Source: an uncultured Aquimarina sp. (lineage in GTDB: Bacteria > Bacteroidota > Bacteroidia > Flavobacteriales > Flavobacteriaceae). Taken from it: a DNA stretch of 64,000 nt. Location: NCBI RefSeq assembly GCF_947496855.1, contig NZ_CANMED010000001.1:620001-684000 (forward strand). Direction: 5' to 3'. Positions within the stretch are counted from its first letter, which is position 1. Each line of letters begins with the position of its first letter. This document shows positions 25,932-35,202 of the stretch, piece by piece. Under the pieces are notes generated by a model that saw only the letters and a program-made list of their open reading frames with translations, did not search any database and had not been told where the DNA came from. Position numbers and translations under genes: made by a program.

Positions 25932-26130
25932 GGTTTTTGCAATTTAGAAGTCTAATACTTTTATCTAATAATTGGTTAAATTATAGAATAAACCATGTTG
26001 AATATCTTAAATAGTATAAACACAACAATTAAATGATAAAACCATTTCGTCATTGATAAAAAGCTTTTGTAAAGAAATTATAGAGGTTTGCATTTATAGA
26101 TAGTATCTTTATTAGCTATTAAATGAGTTT

Positions 26131-27123
26131 ATGATTAAAAAGTCTTTACAGCGTACAATACTCCTTAACATAGGAGCTTTTGTATTAGTGCTCATCCTCG
26201 AACTATTAAGTGGATGGATGATCATAGATCGATATGATTCGCCTTTTTCTTTTTTTTTATGGGCACTTAAATATGCTATTAATATTATGGCAGCTATTTG
26301 GATAAATCATTTTGTTCTTATTCCTTACTTTTTCGATAAGAAAAGATATTTTATATACGTACTCTTAGTTATTGGGAGTATATTTCTTATTGCCTATATA
26401 GAAGCTTTTGATAACAACAGCTGGCCTGGTGTTACTAAAACTTTTTTATTTCATTTTTATACCACAGGTACTGGTATGGCTGCTTTTTTTTTAAGAAGAA
26501 ATATGATCATCCAAAGAGAAAATGTTGAGAAAAAAAAATTACAAAAAGAGATGGAACTTACCTATTTAAAGGAGCAGGTGAATCCGCATTTTTTATTTAA
26601 CTCATTGAATAGTATTTACTCCCTTTCGAGGCAGCAATCTCCCGAAACTCCTGAAGTTGTTATGCAGCTTTCAGAATTAATGCGATATCAATTGGAGAGT
26701 TCAAAAAAAGAAGCGGTTCTTTTAAAAGAAGAGCTTGAGTTTATAGAAAACTACCTGTTGCTTGAAGAAAAAAGACTCAGTAAACGGTGCACTGTTGAAT
26801 TTTTAATTGAGGGGGATCTTTCAAGATTAAAAATTTCACCAATGTTATTAATTCCTTTTGTTGAAAATGCAATTAAACATGGAGCACAAAGCACTAATGA
26901 ACAGAGTAAAATTGATATTTCTGCCACTATAAAAAACACTACGCTACATTTTGGTGTAGTTAATTCAAAGCCTTCGATGATTACTGCATCAAATAGAAGC
27001 GGATTAGGTCTTGAAAATGTAAGAAGACGTTTAGGTCTATTATATCCTAATGCGCACACATTAGATATTACTGATAAAGGAAACCAATATCATGTAAACT
27101 TAACTGTTGATTTAACCGTATAA
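26131..27123 (+). CDS. LytS/YehU-type sensor histidine kinase
   Basis: The protein has 330 residues. About four membrane helices lie in residues 10-120, a short coiled region follows (ENVEKKKLQKEMELTYLKEQ), then the His_kinase domain with VNPHFLFNSLNSIYSLS (phosphoacceptor His) and a HATPase with NAIKHG and GLGLENVRRRL. This kinase class senses envelope or metabolite signals. The response regulator gene follows after one base. The divergent serine-hydrolase-like genes are candidate targets. Confidence 0.92.
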   Translation: MIKKSLQRTILLNIGAFVLVLILELLSGWMIIDRYDSPFSFFLWALKYAINIMAAIWINHFVLIPYFFDKKRYFIYVLLVIGSIFLIAYIEAFDNNSWPGVTKTFLFHFYTTGTGMAAFFLRRNMIIQRENVEKKKLQKEMELTYLKEQVNPHFLFNSLNSIYSLSRQQSPETPEVVMQLSELMRYQLESSKKEAVLLKEELEFIENYLLLEEKRLSKRCTVEFLIEGDLSRLKISPMLLIPFVENAIKHGAQSTNEQSKIDISATIKNTTLHFGVVNSKPSMITASNRSGLGLENVRRRLGLLYPNAHTLDITDKGNQYHVNLTVDLTV

Positions 27124-27124
27124 T

Positions 27125-27820
27125 ATGATAAAAATTGGTATTGTCGATGATGAATTATTAGCACGTAAAGTGTTAGAAGAGTACTGCTCCAAAATTGAGA
27201 ACTTTGATATTGTAGTTAGTACTGGAAATCCACTTGAATTTATCAACTTCATTCAACAAAATGACGTTGATCTCATTTTTCTTGATATAAAAATGCCAGA
27301 ACTTAATGGGATGGAAATTTTGCGTTCTATGTTAAAACCACCTAAAGTGATTTTGACTACGGCTTATTCTGAGTATGCATTAGAAAGCTATAATTATGGT
27401 GTTGTAGATTATTTATTGAAACCCATAAAGCTTGAACGCTTTTTAAAAGCCATAAATAAAGTTTCAGCTTCAAAAATAACAGCCCCTAAAAAAACCAGTG
27501 CAAGTGAAGAACTTCAAATAAAACATGATGGCATGCCTGTTAATGTTTCATTTAAATCAATTCTGTATATTCAGAGTTTTGGAAATTATTTAAAAATCTT
27601 TACGGATTCAAGAATGTATCTTATTTCTGAAACACTAATAAATATTACTACTTTATTATCTAAAAATTTCCAACGCACACATAAATCATACATTGCCAAT
27701 TTGAATAGAGTTTCAAAAGCAAGTAAAACTCACGTATTAATTGAAGATAAAAAAGTACCCGTAAGCGCTACGTATAAGGTTATTGTATTTGAAAAATTGG
27801 GAGTTTTAGCGAAATTATGA
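27125..27820 (+). CDS. LytTR family response regulator
   Basis: The protein has 231 residues. The receiver domain has IGIVDDELLAR, LIFLDIKMPELNG (phosphoacceptor Asp) and the TTAYSEYALESYNYGVVDYLLKP signature; the C-terminal LytTR DNA-binding domain runs from about residue 130 (ILYIQSFGNYLKIFT, FQRTHKSYIANLNRV, KVPVSATYK). It pairs with the kinase just upstream. LytTR proteins bind paired short direct repeats; I did not find a convincing pair by eye in the divergent spacer. Confidence 0.92.
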   Translation: MIKIGIVDDELLARKVLEEYCSKIENFDIVVSTGNPLEFINFIQQNDVDLIFLDIKMPELNGMEILRSMLKPPKVILTTAYSEYALESYNYGVVDYLLKPIKLERFLKAINKVSASKITAPKKTSASEELQIKHDGMPVNVSFKSILYIQSFGNYLKIFTDSRMYLISETLINITTLLSKNFQRTHKSYIANLNRVSKASKTHVLIEDKKVPVSATYKVIVFEKLGVLAKL

Positions 27821-27999
27821 ACTGACTTGTCCCATAAAAAGTGTTCTATTCACATTGCATAAGAAACTTTTGAAATTCAAATTTTTTAAAGAAACTGTAG
27901 AAAGGCTTTCGCTTTTAGCCAAAGATTAAAATTCGTTAAAAAGATCAAAACAATTACATTTTGTTGATACTTATAAATCGCATATATAGCAACTTATAT

Positions 28000-28176
28000 T
28001 TATGAAAGATCATTTTGATCTAATTGATAGAAGAAACTCTTACCTCTGTATCCCTCAAAGTTTATCGGTTGATTGTAACCGCATAGTGCACATTCAACAA
28101 AAGAACCATCATTTATATTAAAAATCACACATTTACTACAATTTACACATGTCAGAACCCTATCCTTATTTCCCAT
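28000..28176 (-). CDS. Zinc-ribbon miniprotein
   Basis: A 58-codon frame reads MGNKDRVLTCVNCSKCVIFN, then INDGSFVECALCGYNQPINF, ending QLDQNDLS and TAA. Cysteines at 10, 13, 16, 29 and 32 give CxxC...CxxC, the usual zinc-ribbon spacing. No homologue is known to me. The ordered cysteines and the lack of internal stops in AT-rich DNA make it credible as a real gene; it stands alone between the LytTR gene and a small membrane protein. Confidence 0.55.
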   Translation of the reverse strand: MGNKDRVLTCVNCSKCVIFNINDGSFVECALCGYNQPINFEGYRGKSFFYQLDQNDLS

Positions 28177-28294
28177 TTTTTTAGAATTAAATTATACAGA
28201 TTTTAAATATTAGTTAAAAAATAACTTACTATTGTTCCCCTACTCTGCTATATATGATCACTTTAGCTTTATAACTAAAAAGAAATATCCATTA

Positions 28295-28504
28295 TTATTT
28301 CATTATGGTTGTGATGAACCAAATAATAAAAACAATTAGAAATGCTTTAAACATCAAACTAAAAAAACTGTTAGATTTTCTCTTACTTTTTTGATAGGTA
28401 TAACTTTTAGATTTAATTTGTTTATTATATTTTTCCTGCTTAAACCTCCCATTTTCTGCCTCTAAATCGGCTGCTTTATCACCCCATTGTTCGTTTCTTT
28501 TCAT
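28295..28504 (-). CDS. Small C-tail-anchored membrane protein
   Basis: The protein has 69 residues: a charged N-terminal half (MKRNEQWGDKAADLEAENGR), a basic stretch KSKRKSN, then one membrane helix FFSLMFKAFLIVFIIWFITT at the end. No family is recognised. The layout (charged head, single C-terminal helix) is that of many small inner-membrane proteins. Confidence 0.55.
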   Translation of the reverse strand: MKRNEQWGDKAADLEAENGRFKQEKYNKQIKSKSYTYQKSKRKSNSFFSLMFKAFLIVFIIWFITTIMK

Positions 28505-28653
28505 ATTCTTATGACTTTTTAGTTATTTTTAAAAATGTACTGTAAATTGTCTATTACCTTTATGGGGCCTTACCAACTTTTATATTTTCAAGACTTTGGG
28601 GGATTTTAGGATAACGATTGAAGCATTTAAATATAAGAAAGACTTTTTTAACC

Positions 28654-28679
28654 AAAAACAGGTGTAAACACCTGTTTTT
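28654..28679. terminator. Strong symmetric terminator hairpin
   Basis: AAAAACAGGTG, a four-base loop TAAA, CACCTGTTTTT: an 11-bp stem with A-run and T-run on both sides, so it can work in either direction. It lies about 115 bases past the stop of the minus-strand gene at 28795. Confidence 0.8.
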
Positions 28680-28794
28680 AAGTTATTAACGATAATTTTC
28701 TATTAGAGTTATTTTACTGGAATCCGGATCCATAAACAATATAAATTGAAATACATTACAATTCTACATATCAAAAATCTAAAAGTGGATTCAC

Positions 28795-29208
28795 TTAATA
28801 ACTAATATGAGTATATGATTTATGGATAATTTTCCATGTTCCCTTTACCTTTAATAGCATCATATAATCTGTATAAAGTCGCTTTCTGGTTGGGACATCA
28901 ATTTCTACTTTGGCCATGGCAGCATTATTGACCACATCAATAGAAACGATCTTGCCTACTCTATCTTGCTTTTGCCCTTCTTTAAAATAACCAATATATT
29001 TTTTACCAGAAGTAATACTCAGCATATCGTTAGAAATGGAATACAAATTCAGATCTTCATGAAAGGCATTTTTTATTCGTTCTGGTTCGCCATTAGCTGT
29101 TCCTTCTATGTAATCCAAAAGGGTGGCAGTAATTTGATCTTCGTCTGATTGTGCAAGTGTTATTTCAAAACTAATTAAACATAAGAATACTACAAATAAA
29201 TTTTTCAT
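28795..29208 (-). CDS. Secreted lumazine-binding-like (SnoaL/NTF2-fold) protein
   Basis: The protein has 137 residues with signal peptide 1-19 (ISFEITLAQ). The pattern ITATLLDYIEGTANGEPERIKNAFHEDLNLY, a YIGYFKEGQ helix, VGKIVSIDVVNNAAMAKVEI and DYMMLLKVKGTWKIIHKSY is the putative lumazine-binding/NTF2-like family often seen in Bacteroidota. No function is established. It precedes an AraC regulator in the same direction, and the same pair occurs again at 38764-40348. Confidence 0.78.
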   Translation of the reverse strand: MKNLFVVFLCLISFEITLAQSDEDQITATLLDYIEGTANGEPERIKNAFHEDLNLYSISNDMLSITSGKKYIGYFKEGQKQDRVGKIVSIDVVNNAAMAKVEIDVPTRKRLYTDYMMLLKVKGTWKIIHKSYTHISY

Positions 29209-29324
29209 TGTTCATTTTTTTATAAGATTGATTTCGAATGCGAATCTATGCGAAACCTTGAAAAACAACATATAAAAAAAGCTTCTTGTCCTTCGGATTT
29301 ATAATTCCGAAGAAAAAACCACGG

Positions 29325-30383
29325 TTAGTCCCAGGATTTCTTAAACTGTGATGGTGTCATTCCTTCTTGTTTTTTAAAAGCAGTATAAAAAGTAGAATTT
29401 GATTTAAAACCACATTCATTTCCGATAGCTTCTAACGTTAGTAACGTATTGGTTTGAATCAATTTTGTAGCTGTTTTTACACGATGCGTATTTATATAAT
29501 GTGAAAAACTTAATCCCAAATTATCGTTTAGATATTGAGAGAGTTCATGAGATTTTATATGAAGCTGATTAGCAACATCCAATAACTTTAAGTTGGGATT
29601 GCGATGTATTTCTTCCTCTATAAATAAGGTATCTAACTTATCTGCAATCGAAATAGCTTTTTCTTGATCAATCTTTCTATTTGCATATTTTACCGTTGGT
29701 GTAAGAAATGTCAGTGTACTTTTTCTTCGTTTTATAATCCAGATAACTAAAGTGATATAAAACGTAAACGAAAATGATAAAGCACCAACAATATATGAGG
29801 TATACGTAGTAGTATTATACGCTAACCAAATAATAAAACCACCTGTGACAATATTAATAATCCAGAAATCTTGTGTAGTCATCTTTTTTGTTGTACTCCA
29901 GAGTGTCTTAAACGTATTCCTGGCCTGATACATAGCAGCTATTGTATATAGTGTCCATTGGGTAAATAAGAGCATTCCAAAAATTCTAGGAGGACTGCGC
30001 CACCACAAATGTCTATATTCTCTATAGGGATATTCGATACTAATAACAGTCATAAATAGCAATACTGGAATAATATGAAACAACCAATTCCATTTATGAA
30101 CTTTATGAGGGTTTATTGCAATTTTGGTATACAAATATAAAAATGGACCTATTAGAAAACAGGCTGTTAGTCCTATACTTACAAACGCAGAAGATGTACC
30201 TGGATAAAACGTTAAGAAAACAGATTTGGTAACGCGTACACTAATTACAAATAACAAAGCTGCTAGAAAATGAGTGGCTCTGCTCCTATTCTTAATTAAA
30301 AAACTAAAATATAGACTCAAAAAAAGCCCATTAAAAGCTCCTAAAGCACTAAAAAAGAACAACAAGTTTTTACTGAATTCCAA
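29325..30383 (-). CDS. Membrane-bound AraC family regulator
   Basis: The protein has 352 residues. About seven membrane helices fill residues 1-225; the C-terminus is an AraC DNA-binding domain (NPNLKLLDVANQLHIKSHELSQYLND, then LTLEAIGNECGFKSNSTFYTAFKK and GMTPSQFKK). The fusion of a 7TM sensor to AraC is common in Flavobacteriia. It lies just upstream of the lumazine-binding-like gene (116-bp gap), a likely target. The paralogue is at 39293-40348. Confidence 0.87.
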   Translation of the reverse strand: MEFSKNLLFFFSALGAFNGLFLSLYFSFLIKNRSRATHFLAALLFVISVRVTKSVFLTFYPGTSSAFVSIGLTACFLIGPFLYLYTKIAINPHKVHKWNWLFHIIPVLLFMTVISIEYPYREYRHLWWRSPPRIFGMLLFTQWTLYTIAAMYQARNTFKTLWSTTKKMTTQDFWIINIVTGGFIIWLAYNTTTYTSYIVGALSFSFTFYITLVIWIIKRRKSTLTFLTPTVKYANRKIDQEKAISIADKLDTLFIEEEIHRNPNLKLLDVANQLHIKSHELSQYLNDNLGLSFSHYINTHRVKTATKLIQTNTLLTLEAIGNECGFKSNSTFYTAFKKQEGMTPSQFKKSWD

Positions 30384-30476
30384 ATGATCGTAGTTAGTTT
30401 AACAAATATAAGAAATGTTACTTCCGATTTTCAGTATTCTTTATAGTCTAAAACTTTTAGAGAACTAGTAAAAAGA

Positions 30477-30512
30477 AAAGATGCCCCAGTAAAAATACTG
30501 AAGCATCTTTTG
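30477..30512 (-). terminator. Terminator of the PHB-depolymerase-like gene
   Basis: AAAAGATGC and GCATCTTTT arms enclose about 18 bases, giving a hairpin that ends in T residues on the minus strand, 31 bases past the stop codon at 30543. Confidence 0.65.
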
Positions 30513-30542
30513 TATGCCCTTAATCTATAATTGTTTTGTTTA

Positions 30543-32735
30543 TTATCTAACAATTAATTTTTTAGCAATTTCATCCTCTCCTTCGGATTTAATTTTCACA
30601 ACATAAATCCCTGAACTAAGTCCTAAGTTATTAGCAGAGAAATTGTTTACACCAGATTGTAATCTAGCTTCATATTTTTTCTGACCTAATAGTGTGTAAA
30701 TACTTATCATAGTCTCTACGGTACTTTCTGAGTTAAGGTTTAAAGAAAATAGATCGCGAGTAGGATTAGGAGTCATTTTAATCGCACCAATACCTTCACC
30801 TTCTGTACCCAAAATTGGTGTTACATTTGTGAAATCATTAGCTCTTTCTGCTATTAGAGATCCTCCACAAGAACCTTCATATATTTTCACATTCGAAAAA
30901 ATTGAATTATTTCCTGAACCACCATCATTATCATTAATAAATACTAATCTATCCATAGATCCTGTATAGAAACTTCCAACAGGAATTACATAGGTAGTAG
31001 TACCAGATGAGTAGTTATCAAAGTTAGTTACACCATAATTCTGAGTACCATGTACTTTAAAATAACGTGATGATGTTAACGAATTGTCATTTTCAAAACC
31101 TACAGCATGAATCTCTCCCTGTGATGTACTACTAAAATCAAACTCGATCACTGTATTAGCCGTAACATTATAATTAAGACCAATGAATTTCCAGGTATTG
31201 TTAGATAATGATAATGCATCTCCTCCACTTTCTATAGAGAAATTACCTGCATTGTCCTGATTAGAAAAGGAAGTAATTGTAAAATCATTAAAATCAATGC
31301 TATTACATGTTGGTCCTGGGTCTACAGTACCATTCTGGATAGATACAGCATCAATAGCGATATCACTTTGCCATCCACTACCACCAGAACCAGTTACTAC
31401 ATTAAATCGTAGCTGAACACTTGAGTCACCCGCATAATCTGATAAATCTATACTTATACCATTCCAGATATTTCCTTGATCTCCAGATCTATTAAATACA
31501 GATAACCAGTTTCCCGTATTGTCTGTTCGTGCTTCCACTGTTAAACTATTAATAGCGCTACCAAACATATGATACTGAAAGTTAAGCGTTGGAGTATTTA
31601 CACTACTAAAATCTAAACAAGGGGAATTAAGTATGGCTCTTTTATTAGGGAAACCAGTACCATTACCAGATGCTTCTACATAAAGATAAAAATTACCATC
31701 TGCTCCACTAGAAGGTCCTGTACTGTTAGAAGGTGTACCTCCAGAATCTCTTGTCCAGTTTATATCATCATCCGTGGATTGCGACCATTGTCCTAAACTG
31801 CTCTCGAAGCTTTCATTAAAAGGGAAAGAAGATATTGTAGTAGTACAAGTTACAGGTGGCGGTGGCGGAGTACCATCTATTGCTCCGTCTATATCAAATC
31901 GAGAAAAGAAATTCCAAACCTCTTGAGAAGTATTTACATTTCCACCGTTCCAGCTATGTCCTTTTCCTTGAACTCTAATAAATTCTGCCGTCACACCATT
32001 ATCACCATTATCCCAAATAGAACGCGTGGATCCACCTCCTAATTGAATTACATCTGGTGTAGAATCACCATTATTAACAGCAGACCAGTACTCCATTACG
32101 TCCTGTATAGGTTCATTACTTCCGTTACCGTTTATAGAAATTACATTATCATTAGTACCTGTTATTTGTAATACCGCTGTTGGATGTTGGGGTTGACATT
32201 GATTATTATTAATCCAAGATCTAGTCATACTACCTGCAACAGAAGCTACTGCAGCGATTCTAGGGCTTAATTCACAGGCTAATCTATAACTAAAAAAGCC
32301 TCCGTTAGAGAACCCCGTTGCATAAATTCGCTTCTCATTGATATTATAATCATCTTGGATTTTATCAATCAAAGCATCAGAAAACCCTAGATCATCTTCA
32401 TTGCCACCAAAATTATTATTGATTGCCCATCCGGCAAGAAAACCTAGACCTTGTGGTGTTGCAAATATGAATTGATTGTCTTCTGCTAATTGTCTAAAAT
32501 CACTCTGATTATATTGCGTATCGATATTATTAGTAAATCCGTGATAATTTAAAATTAAAGGAGTTGGTGTACTCGCATCGTAACTTGCGGGGATATAAAG
32601 ACGGTACTGTCTTGTTCTACCATCGTTTTGTAAAGTTGCATTAATAACCTGCTGTGCCTGCAAGGCGACAGTAGTCATAATTGTTATGGCCAATAGCCAT
32701 AAAGTTCTTTTTGTAAAGCTTAGTTGAGTTTTCAT
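30543..32735 (-). CDS. Secreted CE1/PHB-depolymerase-like esterase with MAM-like domain and T9SS tail
   Basis: The protein has 730 residues. Signal peptide 1-27; an alpha/beta-hydrolase of the LpqC/feruloyl esterase type (about 30-285) with ATGFSNGGFFSYRLACE (nucleophile Ser) and KGHSWNGG (His). A Pro-rich linker (TPPPPPVTC) is followed by a MAM-like domain (about 300-465, FNESFESSLGQW ... IDAVSIQNG), a third beta-rich domain (about 475-630) and a type IX sorting domain (ITPNPTRDLFSLNL-type start near 655, KLIVR end). It likely removes ester groups from plant or algal polymers outside the cell. Confidence 0.87.
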   Translation of the reverse strand: MKTQLSFTKRTLWLLAITIMTTVALQAQQVINATLQNDGRTRQYRLYIPASYDASTPTPLILNYHGFTNNIDTQYNQSDFRQLAEDNQFIFATPQGLGFLAGWAINNNFGGNEDDLGFSDALIDKIQDDYNINEKRIYATGFSNGGFFSYRLACELSPRIAAVASVAGSMTRSWINNNQCQPQHPTAVLQITGTNDNVISINGNGSNEPIQDVMEYWSAVNNGDSTPDVIQLGGGSTRSIWDNGDNGVTAEFIRVQGKGHSWNGGNVNTSQEVWNFFSRFDIDGAIDGTPPPPPVTCTTTISSFPFNESFESSLGQWSQSTDDDINWTRDSGGTPSNSTGPSSGADGNFYLYVEASGNGTGFPNKRAILNSPCLDFSSVNTPTLNFQYHMFGSAINSLTVEARTDNTGNWLSVFNRSGDQGNIWNGISIDLSDYAGDSSVQLRFNVVTGSGGSGWQSDIAIDAVSIQNGTVDPGPTCNSIDFNDFTITSFSNQDNAGNFSIESGGDALSLSNNTWKFIGLNYNVTANTVIEFDFSSTSQGEIHAVGFENDNSLTSSRYFKVHGTQNYGVTNFDNYSSGTTTYVIPVGSFYTGSMDRLVFINDNDGGSGNNSIFSNVKIYEGSCGGSLIAERANDFTNVTPILGTEGEGIGAIKMTPNPTRDLFSLNLNSESTVETMISIYTLLGQKKYEARLQSGVNNFSANNLGLSSGIYVVKIKSEGEDEIAKKLIVR

Positions 32736-33153
32736 TTTTAGGTTTTAGATTAAATGATTTGTGTTAAATAGTTTAAAAAGTATTATGCGTGAATAATAAA
32801 TTAGTTGTGGCGCAAATATATTTAATTAATTATGTAAATGTTAATTTTATTCTTAAAAAATTACAATATTGATAATTTTGTTATATTTAAAATACGATAA
32901 GCGTAAATTTTTAGGATGTCTCTGGCAATTCTAAAGGATTTATCTGAGTTTAATCGATTTTTACTAAGTGCATATCTTGCTCTTTTTTTAATTTTTCTGA
33001 TAACTTAGTTTCTATATTTTTTAAGTTTACTACGCTAGTACTTTAGATTACAAAAAGTAATTATTCATTTATTCCATTTCTAGGTAGTATCTTTGTTTCT
33101 TACCATAATAACAATTAAGAATATTACGCTAAATAATTATTTCTTTAATTCCT
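32736..33153. other. AT-rich divergent spacer
   Basis: No gene or repeat is seen in these 418 bases. A TATCTTTG box at 33088-33095 could be the -7 element of the helicase-like gene at 33154, but no TTG is at the matching -33 distance. Confidence 0.5.
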
Positions 33154-33765
33154 ATGCCTTTTAAAAAATTACATTCCCATATAAAAGAGATGCTAGCGCA
33201 TCGAGAAATTACAACTGCCACTCCTTTTCAGAGTAAAAGTATTCCGATAATAAAAAGTGGTGCTAATGTCTTTTGTTCAGCTTCAAAAGACAGTGGGAAA
33301 ACGACTACCCTTATACTTACTACTTTGCAAAAGTTAAAATGTGAAGCGGTAGGAAATGCACCAAGGGCAATAGTTCTTGTAGAAAACACAGAAAGAGCTT
33401 TAGAGCTATATGATGTTTTTTTAGCTTATACTAAGCATAACTCGTTACGAATTTATGTAGGACATGAAAAGCTTCATATTGATTTACAGAAATCAGAAAT
33501 ATTCGAGGGTATCGATATTCTTATTTCTACGCCTACTTCAATGAATAAGTTATTGTTATCAAATGGCGTAAGCACTTCTCAATTAAAGATTTTTAGTGTA
33601 GACGACGCCGAATTTTTAGTTCAAAACTCAGCATATACTTCTATACTTTCCATCACTCGAGGTATTAAAAAATGTCAGTATATATTATACTCAGAAAAAA
33701 TCCCTCCAAAACTAAAACGTTTTGAATCTAGTTTTATGGAATACTCTAAAACAGTAGCTACATAA
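33154..33765 (+). CDS. Half-size DEAD-box helicase-like protein (domain 1 only)
   Basis: The protein has 203 residues. It matches the first RecA domain of DEAD-box helicases: ATPFQSKSIP (Q motif), SKDSGKTTTL (Walker A, usual AxTGxGKT), ILISTPTSMNKL (motif Ib) and VDDAEFLV in place of DEAD, then a region where SAT would lie (YILYSEK). There is no second domain, and the stop is followed by a real gene rather than decayed helicase text. Short forms of this kind seem to be a kept family in Flavobacteriia. Helicase activity is unlikely; an RNA-binding or ATP-switch role is possible. Confidence 0.75.
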   Translation: MPFKKLHSHIKEMLAHREITTATPFQSKSIPIIKSGANVFCSASKDSGKTTTLILTTLQKLKCEAVGNAPRAIVLVENTERALELYDVFLAYTKHNSLRIYVGHEKLHIDLQKSEIFEGIDILISTPTSMNKLLLSNGVSTSQLKIFSVDDAEFLVQNSAYTSILSITRGIKKCQYILYSEKIPPKLKRFESSFMEYSKTVAT

Positions 33766-33801
33766 ATATCTATCAGCTTTTTATAATAACACAGCTAACA
33801 A

Positions 33802-34446
33802 ATGATTATACCTAAATTACATTATATATCGCAGGGAAATACTCCAAAAGAGCATGTAGAGAACATCCAAAAAGCGTGTACTTCTGGTGCAGAGTTAGTG
33901 CAATTACGTTTAAAAAATATTTCAGAAAAAAAACTTTTAAAATTTGCTAATGAAGCGAGAGAAATTACTGCTCATTTTCAGACAAGATTAATTATTAATG
34001 ATCATTATAAAATAGCAAAAGAAGTTAAAGCAGATGGTGTGCATTTAGGGAAAACCGATTCCTGCCCCACTATTGCTAGAACACATTTATACACTTGGCA
34101 AGTTATTGGAGGAACAGCAAATACATTACAAGATTGCGAAATATTAATTAGTAAAGAAATTGATTATATTGGTTTAGGGCCTTTTAGATTTACAACCACC
34201 AAAGATAATTTAAGTCCAGTTTTGGGTATAAGTGGTTATGCTTCAATCGTAGAAGCCTTAAAAACCAAAACACCAATTATAGGTATCGGTGGCATCACTA
34301 CAGAAGACGTCATTGACATATTAAAAACTGGTATTTCTGGAATAGCTGTATCTGGAGAAATTACACATAATTTTAATACTATTAAGACATTTAACCAATT
34401 ACTAAACGCATCTTCTGCAGAAGAACAACGATATACTTTTAAATAA
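33802..34446 (+). CDS. thiE: Thiamine phosphate synthase
   Basis: The protein has 214 residues, a TIM barrel of the ThiE type: LVQLRLKN, RLIINDHYKIAKEVKADGVHLG, VIGGTANT, DYIGLGPFRFTTTK and PIIGIGGIT. The enzyme joins the pyrimidine and thiazole phosphates of thiamine. The typical residues (QLR, NDD/NDH, HLGQ-like HLGK, GPxxxTxTK, IGGI) are present with small changes. No other thiamine gene is adjacent, so it may be a second copy or a stand-alone salvage gene. Confidence 0.87.
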   Translation: MIIPKLHYISQGNTPKEHVENIQKACTSGAELVQLRLKNISEKKLLKFANEAREITAHFQTRLIINDHYKIAKEVKADGVHLGKTDSCPTIARTHLYTWQVIGGTANTLQDCEILISKEIDYIGLGPFRFTTTKDNLSPVLGISGYASIVEALKTKTPIIGIGGITTEDVIDILKTGISGIAVSGEITHNFNTIKTFNQLLNASSAEEQRYTFK

Positions 34447-34531
34447 GTTATGGATGATACTACTTTATATAAATTGATTTGAACATAATAGTTTTTAGTT
34501 TTATTGTTAACGTGTATGTTGTTTTTTAAAA

Positions 34532-35128
34532 ATGAATGAACTTAAAGAATATCAAAAATTAATTACTTTCATTTCTAAGTGGGTTGATCTTTCAGAAACA
34601 GATATAGAACGACTCCAATCTAAATTATCTATCGTGAGCTATGATAAGAACGATACTATAATTAGGGAAGGACAGGTTTGTAAATATTTAAAATTTGTTG
34701 TTTCAGGAGTTTATAGAGTCTATCAATTAAAAGATGGAAAAGAAATTACAAGTTATTTCAATTATGAATCCAGAAACCCACTAGTTGCTTCCTTTGTAAG
34801 CCTTTTGAAAGATAAACCAAGTACTGAAATTATTGAATGTATTGTGCCAGGTAAATTGATTTCAATCTTATATACTGATTGGACATCATTATATAATATA
34901 AGTGAATCTTTTAATACTTTTGGCAGATTAATAGCTGAGTTCAATTATGTGTTAGCTATAGAAAGAATAGAATCATTACAGTATCAAAGTGCTTCTGAGA
35001 GATATGATATTTTTAATAAACTCTATCCTAATCTACTTAACTTAATTCCGCATCATTATATAGCATCATATCTAGGTGTTACCCCAGAATCGTTAAGTAG
35101 AATCCGAAAATTACCTCTTAAAAAGTAA
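34532..35128 (+). CDS. Crp/Fnr family transcriptional regulator
   Basis: The protein has 198 residues. The N-terminal cyclic-nucleotide-binding-like domain (SYDKNDTIIREGQVCKYLKFVVSGVYRVYQL) is followed by a short C-terminal helix-turn-helix (HHYIASYLGVTPESLSRIRK). There is no Cys cluster for an iron-sulfur centre. The ligand is unknown. It stands before the oxygenase/WD40 gene and could regulate it. Confidence 0.87.
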   Translation: MNELKEYQKLITFISKWVDLSETDIERLQSKLSIVSYDKNDTIIREGQVCKYLKFVVSGVYRVYQLKDGKEITSYFNYESRNPLVASFVSLLKDKPSTEIIECIVPGKLISILYTDWTSLYNISESFNTFGRLIAEFNYVLAIERIESLQYQSASERYDIFNKLYPNLLNLIPHHYIASYLGVTPESLSRIRKLPLKK

Positions 35129-35202
35129 ATCTTACCATACATCAATGCTTATAATTTATATTTCTAAGAACTTTGTTTCATGGAAATCCCTAAATTCTCA
35201 TT

